Of a stretch of 39,036 nt of DNA, positions 33,888 to 39,036 are shown piece by piece. Location of the stretch: positions 1 through 39,036 of the forward strand of contig CAYOLL010000047.1 of NCBI GenBank assembly GCA_964404765.1. The letters run 5' to 3'. Position 1 is the first letter of the stretch; the number at the start of each line of letters is the position of its first letter. Made by a program: the position numbers and the translations under genes. Below the pieces are notes generated by a model. It was not told the DNA's origin. It made no database searches and saw only the letters and a list, made by a program, of their open reading frames with translations. This stretch comes from CAYOLL01 sp964404765 [NCBI: uncultured Gemmatimonadota bacterium] (GTDB lineage Bacteria; 4572-55).

Positions 33888-34268
33888 ATGAAAACGCCAC
33901 CTGAACGACACGTTATTTTAATTGTTGATGACCAGGACGATTTGCGTGAATTACTCAAACTTAATTTAAGATATGAGAATTTTGAAATCGAGGAAGCAAA
34001 AAATGGCAAAGAAGCCATTCAGAAAGCTTTGATTAAGCCGCCCGATATAATTTTGCTCGACATAATGATGCCGGAAATGGATGGCTGGCAGGTATATCAA
34101 GCGCTGAAAGATAACATTCAAACACAAAACATCCCGATCATTATTATTACAGCTTTGGATCAACAACGGCAAGTGGCCGAGCAGACGATGAATCCTTTAA
34201 ACACGGATTTTTTAACCCGGCCGGTTCGTCGGAAAGAACTTATCGAGCGTATTAAGAGACTCCTTTAA
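33888..34268 (+). CDS. Single-domain response regulator with Arg in place of switch Lys
   Basis: A 126-residue receiver with the acidic pocket (VDDQDD) and phospho-acceptor D58 (LLDIMMPEMDG) in place. The usual switch lysine of the T-K-P motif is R111 (FLTRPV). Loss of this lysine generally weakens or alters phosphorylation-dependent switching, so this protein may be locked in one state or regulated otherwise. It sits 18 bp after the first receiver and 31 bp before the lipoprotein gene, most likely in the same transcript. Confidence 0.92.
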   Translation: MKTPPERHVILIVDDQDDLRELLKLNLRYENFEIEEAKNGKEAIQKALIKPPDIILLDIMMPEMDGWQVYQALKDNIQTQNIPIIIITALDQQRQVAEQTMNPLNTDFLTRPVRRKELIERIKRLL

Positions 34269-34299
34269 TTCCGAAATTTTGCCTAAAAAGAGGTTGCTT

Positions 34300-34980
34300 A
34301 TGAAACATCTTAGTTTACGGTTTTGCTTGGCGATGCCGCTTTTTTTTGGCGTGGCTTGCCAGCATTCCAAAACGGATTTGATGGCGTTGCAGGAAGAGGT
34401 TGCCTTTCAAGATCGCAAAATTGAGGCTTTAAACGAACGGATTGCGGCGCTACAGGACGAAGTAAAACCACAAGAAATCGGCGACACCGACGAGTCCGAA
34501 GCAACTGCACCGGAAGAAGAACTCGCCGGCGAGGAGTCGGCGCCCCCCGCCTCAGCCGCTAAACTGGTAGGGCGCGAATCTTATTATGCGGGCAAATCTT
34601 TTAAAAGTAAATACTTGGAAGCGCTTGCCAAATATGAGGACGGCTTGTATGATGAGGCCATTCAAATACTGAGCACTTTGGAAAATCAGCAGCCGGCAAA
34701 CGATTTGACAGATAATTGCCGTTATTGGTTAGGAGAATGTTATTTTGGCAAAGGTCAGTATGGCACGGCTATTAAGACCCTGCAAGAACTCCTGGCTAAA
34801 TATCAAGACTCTAATAAAATTGCCGATACGCAATATATGATCGGTAAAAGTTTTTACAAATTAGGCAATAATGATCGTGCTGTTATTGAATTACAACGCG
34901 CCGCCGACAGTGCGCTTGGCACAATGACGCGCAAAAAAGCGCTTGAGTTGATTGACCAAATCACCAAAATGTCCAAATAG
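34300..34980 (+). CDS. CpoB/YbgF-like lipoprotein with coiled coil and TPR repeats
   Basis: A 226-residue envelope protein. Lipobox FFGVAC with acylated cysteine C20; coiled coil about 28-50 (LQEEVAFQDRKIEALNERIAALQDEV); acidic Ala/Glu/Pro linker about 55-85; then TPR repeats from about 100 (YEDGLYDEAIQILSTLE, YWLGECYFGKGQYGTAIKTLQELLAKY, MIGKSFYKLGNNDRAVIELQRAAD). This is the architecture of CpoB/YbgF, which links Tol-Pal function to peptidoglycan synthesis in Proteobacteria; no tol genes are present here. I use ATG 34300 with AAGAGG upstream; TTG at 34279 is the alternative. A palindromic repeat begins 23 bp after the stop. Confidence 0.85.
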   Translation: MKHLSLRFCLAMPLFFGVACQHSKTDLMALQEEVAFQDRKIEALNERIAALQDEVKPQEIGDTDESEATAPEEELAGEESAPPASAAKLVGRESYYAGKSFKSKYLEALAKYEDGLYDEAIQILSTLENQQPANDLTDNCRYWLGECYFGKGQYGTAIKTLQELLAKYQDSNKIADTQYMIGKSFYKLGNNDRAVIELQRAADSALGTMTRKKALELIDQITKMSK

Positions 34981-35002
34981 GGTTCATGGGATAAGATGGT
35001 GA

Positions 35003-35063
35003 AACCTTGCGAAGGCTTAATTTGAAATCCGCATGTTTTGTGCACTGAAGCCTTCGCAAGGTT
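35003..35063. repeat. 61-bp palindromic element, copy 2
   Basis: Perfect 16-bp arms AACCTTGCGAAGGCTT (35003-35018) and the complement (35048-35063) around a 29-bp spacer, the same arm and spacer lengths as at 14199-14259. Inverted relative to copy 1, it shares the first 8 spacer bases (CAGTGCAC). A further short stem, GGTTCATGG/CCATGAGCC, lies outside. It could serve as a terminator for the lipoprotein gene. Confidence 0.72.
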
Positions 35064-35130
35064 GGATTTCTACAAACTTGTTCCATGAGCCCCAAATAGT
35101 TAAATCGCTGTTATATATTTCGGGGGAGAT

Positions 35131-36210
35131 GTGCAGAACCGTGTTCAAGATGTGCTTTCATTGTTGGCTACGAAGGAGATCGACGCTTTTTTTACCTTAC
35201 ATCCGCTTAATGTCCGTTATTTAACGGGGTTTACCGGGAGTAACGGACTTGTTTATGTAAGTCCCAAGCGCTGTCTTTTTTTGACGGACAAGCGTTATGA
35301 GGAACAGGTCAAAATGCAGGTCTCCGGTTTTGAAATATTTGTGCCGGAAGCCAAGCCCCTTCTTGATAACTTTATTGAAAAATATGCCGCAGAATTTGCC
35401 GAAAATCGCGTCGGCTTTGAGGCCGAGCATGTCTCCTGTGCCCTTTATGCTCAGATTATTGAAAAAGTAGATCCGGTTCGGCTTCAAATGACGCAAGGCT
35501 TGATAGAAAGCCTGCGTATAGTTAAATCCCCAGACGAAATCACACTCATTAAAACCGCATCGCACATTGTCGACAAAACCTTTTCCCAAATTGTCGAGTA
35601 CATCCGGCCCGGCCTAACTGAAATTGATGTTGCTGCCCAGATTGAATATTTGATGAAAAAAAACGGAGGGGCCAAAGCTGCTTTTGAAACAATCGTTGCT
35701 TCCGGTCCAAATGGCGCCTGGCCTCATGCCCGCCCAACCGACCGGGTAATTGCTACCGGTGATCTGGTAACATTAGACATGGGTTGTTATTACAAAGGCT
35801 ATGCCTCGGATATGACCCGCACGGTCGTGATCGGACCAGCTACCGACAAGCAGCGCGAAGTCTATAATACCGTGCGAGAGGCGCAAGCGCGGGCGACCCA
35901 CTTTGCTGCGCCGGATAAATCGTATAAGGATACGGACGCCGCTGCGCGGGATTACATTACCGCAGCCGGTTATGGCGACTTTTTTAAGCACAGCCTCGGT
36001 CACGGCGTGGGTCTGGATGTGCATGAAGCGCCGCGTCTGGCCAAAGAAAGCGATGGCAGCCTGAGCGCCGGCATGACAATCACCAATGAACCGGGTATTT
36101 ATTTGCCGAATTGGGGCGGCGTGCGCATTGAAGATGTCCTGCTGATTACCCCATCCGGCAGCGATGTTTTGCATCAATCAACTAAGGATTTAATTGAAAT
36201 TAATGTTTAG
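35131..36210 (+). CDS. Xaa-Pro peptidase, M24 family
   Basis: A 359-residue cytoplasmic metallopeptidase with the creatinase N-terminal domain (about 1-130, starting with the typical LNVRYLTGFTGSNG) and the pita-bread catalytic domain. Metal ligands are D216 and D227 (LDMGCYYKGYASDMTR), H291 (LGHGVGLDVHE), E320 (TNEPGIYL) and E334 (RIEDV). It cleaves the bond before proline. It starts at GTG, with GGGGGAG unusually close upstream, so initiation may be weak. It is followed by efp; pairing of an M24 peptidase with efp and accB is a common conserved cluster. Confidence 0.93.
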   Translation: MQNRVQDVLSLLATKEIDAFFTLHPLNVRYLTGFTGSNGLVYVSPKRCLFLTDKRYEEQVKMQVSGFEIFVPEAKPLLDNFIEKYAAEFAENRVGFEAEHVSCALYAQIIEKVDPVRLQMTQGLIESLRIVKSPDEITLIKTASHIVDKTFSQIVEYIRPGLTEIDVAAQIEYLMKKNGGAKAAFETIVASGPNGAWPHARPTDRVIATGDLVTLDMGCYYKGYASDMTRTVVIGPATDKQREVYNTVREAQARATHFAAPDKSYKDTDAAARDYITAAGYGDFFKHSLGHGVGLDVHEAPRLAKESDGSLSAGMTITNEPGIYLPNWGGVRIEDVLLITPSGSDVLHQSTKDLIEINV

Positions 36211-36261
36211 GATAACGGCAGAAGCCGTTTACTTTCTTTTCTGAAGAGGAGGGTTTTTCAC

Positions 36262-36828
36262 GTGGCTTCAACAGCAGATTTTCGGAACGGTTTTGCGTTT
36301 GAAATGGACAAGGTGCTCTACACAATTGTGGAGTTTCAGCACGTTAAGCCCGGTAAGGGCGGCGCTTTTGTGCGCACCAGGCTCAAAAATATAAAAACTG
36401 GTTTGGTTATCGAACGCACTTTTCGTTCCGGCGAGAAAGTAAATGATGTGCGTTTGGAAAAAAACGCGGCACAATTTTTGTATAACACGGGCGATTTATA
36501 CTACATTATGGACCCGGAAACATACGAGCAAACCCCAATACCAAAAGCGCTATTTGGCGATGGTCTGAAGTACCTCAAAGAAAATATGAATATCCAGCTT
36601 TTGCGGAACGGTGACGAAATCGTCCAGATTGAAATGCCCACTTTTGTCGAGTTGGCTATCGCCCAAACCGATCCGGGCTTTAAAGGCGATACCGTCAGCG
36701 GAGCTACCAAGCCTGCCAAGTTAGAAACCGGTGCGGTGGTGCAGGTTCCGCTGTTTTTAGAAACGGGTGATATGGTTAAAGTTGATACCCGAACCGATAC
36801 ATACATCGAGCGGGTCAAAACCAAATAA
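36262..36828 (+). CDS. efp: Translation elongation factor P
   Basis: A 188-residue EF-P with three beta-barrel domains. The loop KPGKGGAF has lysine K32 at the tip, equivalent to the modified K34 of E. coli. EF-P relieves ribosomes stalled at consecutive prolines. The GTG start is preceded by GAGGAGGG. No modification enzymes (EpmA/B or EarP) are in the window; a Lys at the tip excludes the Arg-rhamnose type. A terminator lies 130 bp downstream. Confidence 0.96.
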   Translation: MASTADFRNGFAFEMDKVLYTIVEFQHVKPGKGGAFVRTRLKNIKTGLVIERTFRSGEKVNDVRLEKNAAQFLYNTGDLYYIMDPETYEQTPIPKALFGDGLKYLKENMNIQLLRNGDEIVQIEMPTFVELAIAQTDPGFKGDTVSGATKPAKLETGAVVQVPLFLETGDMVKVDTRTDTYIERVKTK

Positions 36829-36958
36829 ATTTTTTTTCTTTTCGACAATGCTAACGTGCGTTTTTAATCCTTTATTTTCGAGTATTTCGTGGTCATTTCA
36901 TGAATGATTCAGGTAATGTAGAGTTTGCTAAAAATTGCAAATAAGTTTGAGAGTCCTT

Positions 36959-36987
36959 ACCCCCAAACGGGGTTCTTTTTTATTTTT
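36959..36987 (+). terminator. Rho-independent terminator after efp
   Basis: ACCCC (36959-36963) pairs with GGGGT (36969-36973) around a 5-nt loop, followed by TC, six T's, A and six more T's. The stem is short but the T-tract is strong. Confidence 0.65.
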
Positions 36988-37078
36988 TGCAGCCTCTTGT
37001 ACATTTCTGGATGCACGTCGGCAGTGTTAGGATTGTTAATCGCGAGTAATTGCGGTCTGAAAACGATAGGAACGCCTT

Positions 37079-37543
37079 ATGGACATAAAATTTATTGAGC
37101 GTGTTGTTAAGTTAGTCAATGATAATGAAATTGATTTGATCGAGTACTCCCAAGGTGAAGAAAGATTACGAATCGTACGACGGCATCCCCCGGGTAAAAC
37201 AGTGCAAGCGGCATCAATAGCAGGACCCGCGCCGATTGCTGCGCCGTTGGCTTCTTTGCCGGAAGTCCCTAAAGCTGAATCAAAAGCGCTAAAAGTCAGC
37301 ACCGGAACAGAAATTACCTCGCCCATGGTAGGGACATTTTATCGAGCGCCCGCTCCGGATGCCGAGCCATATCTAAAAGTAGGTGATCAAATTCAGGTGG
37401 GGCAAGTTTTGTGCATCATTGAAGCGATGAAGCTTATGAATGAAATTCAATCTGAATATGCTGGGCGAGTTATGGATATTTTAGTAAAAAATGCCCAGCC
37501 GGTTGAGTTTGGTCAACCGCTTTTTTTAATCGAACGAGATTAA
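37079..37543 (+). CDS. accB: Biotin carboxyl carrier protein of acetyl-CoA carboxylase
   Basis: A 154-residue BCCP: N-terminal helical domain (MDIKFIERVVKLVNDNEIDLIEY), an Ala/Pro linker (about 40-80), and the biotinyl domain with EAMKLMNE, biotinylated lysine K118. It carries carboxybiotin from biotin carboxylase to the carboxyltransferase in fatty-acid synthesis. AGGAA precedes the ATG. accC, which usually follows directly, is absent: the next gene is pilT. Confidence 0.95.
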   Translation: MDIKFIERVVKLVNDNEIDLIEYSQGEERLRIVRRHPPGKTVQAASIAGPAPIAAPLASLPEVPKAESKALKVSTGTEITSPMVGTFYRAPAPDAEPYLKVGDQIQVGQVLCIIEAMKLMNEIQSEYAGRVMDILVKNAQPVEFGQPLFLIERD

Positions 37544-37553
37544 TCCAAAGTGC

Positions 37554-37625
37554 AAGAGTGTGTCGTTTTTGCTTTTTGGGGAAGTAAAAGGGCTGTAAAA
37601 ACGGTGTGATTAAAAACGCACTCTT
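37554..37625 (+). promoter_or_regulatory. Stem-loop between accB and pilT
   Basis: AAGAGTG (37554-37560) and CGTTTTT (37564-37570) pair with AAAAACG (37612-37618) and CACTCTT (37619-37625): 14 pairs with a 3-nt bulge and a 41-nt loop. It lies about 20 nt before the pilT start and may attenuate transcription or stabilise the message. Confidence 0.5.
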
Positions 37626-37647
37626 TTGTTAAACGAGGTTTAATATT

Positions 37648-38814
37648 ATGAATCTAAAGAGCACGCTAGAACTTATGATTGCCGAACGTGGTTCGGATTT
37701 GCATATCCGCGCAGGTTATCCGCCTTCCATCCGTGTTGACGGCGACCTGCGACGCATTAGCGATACAAAGCTATTACCAAAAGATATAGAACAAGTCGCC
37801 CTGGCAATTATGACGCCGGAACAGCGAGCTCAATTTGAAAATGCCAATGAGATTGACTTTGCTTTTGGTGTATCGGGTTTAGGCCGCTTTCGGACTAACA
37901 TCTATCGACAGCGTGGAACTCTAGCAGTTAACTTACGTGCTATTCCGGCTAAAGTCTCTAACATTGATGAACTTGGTTTGCCTTCAGTGCTAAAAAAACT
38001 GGCCCTTAAACCGCGTGGTCTTATTTTAGTGACCGGTGTAACCGGCTCCGGTAAGTCCACTACACTGGCAGCTATGCTTCAACATATCAATGAGACCGAA
38101 CCTGTAAATATTATTACGATCGAAGACCCGATTGAGTTTCTTCATCAAAGTGGCAAAGCGCTTATTGCCCAGCGTGAAATTGGCGTGGATACCCAATCTT
38201 ATAGCACAGCATTGCGCTTTATATTACGCCAGGATCCGGATGTTATCTTGATTGGTGAAATTCGCGATGAAGAAACAACTAAAACCGCGTTGATGGCTGC
38301 CGATAGCGGCCACATGGTATTCAGTACTCTGCATACCCTTGATGCGCCGCAAACGATACATCGGATGGTTTCCTACTTTCCACCGCACCAACATGACCAA
38401 ATCCGCCGGCAATTAGCGACAACGTTGCAGGCAATTATTTCCCAACGCCTCCTTCCCCGTAAAGACTCCGTGGGGCGTGCGGCGGCCGTGGAAATTTTGA
38501 TTGCAACCGAGGCTATCCGCGACTACATCATCGATCCCAGCAAACTTAAGCAAATTCGGGACTTGATTAAAGAAGGCCACCAATATGAAATGCAGACGTT
38601 CGACCAGGCGGTTTTGTCACTCTATCGTCAGAATTTAATCTCGTATGAAACCGGTCTGGAATATGCCAGCACGCCTGACGAGTTCCGCCTTCGCATAGAA
38701 GGTATTCAAGGCTCAACAGACCGCACCTTTGATCATTTTGAAAAAACACCGGCATCATTGGAAAAAAGTGCTGTTCCCTTGCAGTCTCTACCAAAACCAA
38801 AGCACGGCGGATAA
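37648..38814 (+). CDS. pilT: Type IV pilus retraction ATPase PilT
   Basis: A 388-residue hexameric secretion-type ATPase. N-terminal PAS-like domain about 1-100 (ERGSDLHIRAGYPPSIRVDG); Walker A GVTGSGKST (130-138); Asp box IEDPIEF; Walker B DVILIGEIRD (198-207); His box GHMVFSTLHT. It powers pilus retraction (twitching). The C-terminus extends about 30 residues beyond the usual end and is polar. Other pilus genes are not in the window. The ATG is preceded by GAGG at an acceptable distance. Confidence 0.95.
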   Translation: MNLKSTLELMIAERGSDLHIRAGYPPSIRVDGDLRRISDTKLLPKDIEQVALAIMTPEQRAQFENANEIDFAFGVSGLGRFRTNIYRQRGTLAVNLRAIPAKVSNIDELGLPSVLKKLALKPRGLILVTGVTGSGKSTTLAAMLQHINETEPVNIITIEDPIEFLHQSGKALIAQREIGVDTQSYSTALRFILRQDPDVILIGEIRDEETTKTALMAADSGHMVFSTLHTLDAPQTIHRMVSYFPPHQHDQIRRQLATTLQAIISQRLLPRKDSVGRAAAVEILIATEAIRDYIIDPSKLKQIRDLIKEGHQYEMQTFDQAVLSLYRQNLISYETGLEYASTPDEFRLRIEGIQGSTDRTFDHFEKTPASLEKSAVPLQSLPKPKHGG

Positions 38815-38859
38815 GAGCGACCGAAACTTTACACTCCGTTCACAAGGAAGGATATTGTC

Positions 38860-39010
38860 GTGCCTGAAAAAAGCACCTGCCATTAATGCGGCAAAAAAAA
38901 CTGTCGTCAAAAAAAGCGCCCCGGCAACAAAAGACGACATCAAAAATCTGCTAACAGCCTTCATAACCGAATTAAGCGTTGTTAAGTTGACGTCACACAT
39001 AGTTTCATAA
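38860..39010 (+). pseudogene. Small Lys/Ala-rich protein, apparently frameshifted
   Basis: A GTG at 38860 has AAGGAAGGA 7 bases upstream but stops after 8 codons. One frame over, without its own start, runs KKAPAINAAKKTVVKKSAPA, then TKDDIKNLLTAFITEL, to a stop at 39010. Removing one base from the A6 run at 38867-38872 would join them into a protein of about 49 residues. It could be a real frameshift, a sequencing error, or transcriptional slippage. The basic Lys/Ala start resembles nucleic-acid-binding tails. Unknown function. Confidence 0.4.
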
Positions 39011-39036
39011 TTTGTTTTATATTTATAAGTTACACG

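Overview
The window looks like chromosomal DNA of a Gram-negative, FCB-superphylum bacterium (Calditrichota/KSB1-like rather than classical Bacteroidota). This is an inference. It rests on a PorU-type C25 sortase, a PorV-type outer-membrane protein and a secreted M6 protease with a type IX secretion sorting tail, on DUF5683-like membrane proteins, and on clear Shine-Dalgarno sequences and moderate GC in the core genes.

Layout. Everything from 132 to 32845 is on the minus strand; everything from 33489 to the end is on the plus strand. Positions 132-4710 hold a VWA protein, an orphan DUF433 antitoxin-like protein, an oligopeptidase B-type peptidase, a HigA antitoxin preceded by the stump of a deleted higB, a four-copy phased ACCCTWAGGGT array, and a small conserved hypothetical. 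Positions 4790-12302 are a four-gene type I restriction-modification operon (hsdM, hsdS, a DUF1016/YhcG nuclease, hsdR), AT-richer than its surroundings. Positions 12554-15798 carry a receiver/histidine-kinase hybrid, a cluster of nested palindromes, and a three-gene unit (77-aa protein, PD-(D/E)XK nuclease, HAS-barrel-like protein).

Positions 15832-20860 are the most interesting part. Two diverged DUF5683-like genes flank a compact operon of a beta-class DNA methyltransferase, an ABC/OLD-type AAA ATPase with an unassigned 215-residue N-terminus, and an HNH nuclease. Both junctions are ATGA stop/start overlaps. ATPase plus HNH is the Septu (PtuA/PtuB) layout; the coupled methyltransferase makes it a candidate three-component, modification-guided defence system.

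Positions 20862-28484 carry a small unknown, the M6 protease, an MNT/HEPN pair, a four-TM protein, an Rpn-type PD-(D/E)XK protein, a sirtuin and PorV. PorU follows at 28757-32845. After a 643-bp divergent intergenic region with a good sigma70-type promoter come two CheY-like regulators, a CpoB/YbgF-like lipoprotein, Xaa-Pro peptidase, EF-P, the biotin carrier protein AccB, PilT, and a short Lys/Ala-rich reading frame that appears frameshifted.

Short palindromic repeats are frequent: a 61-bp element present twice, a CCTGAGCCTGTCGAA-core element inserted in frame in two genes, and several hairpins between genes. Family names come from recognised motifs and were not checked by database search.
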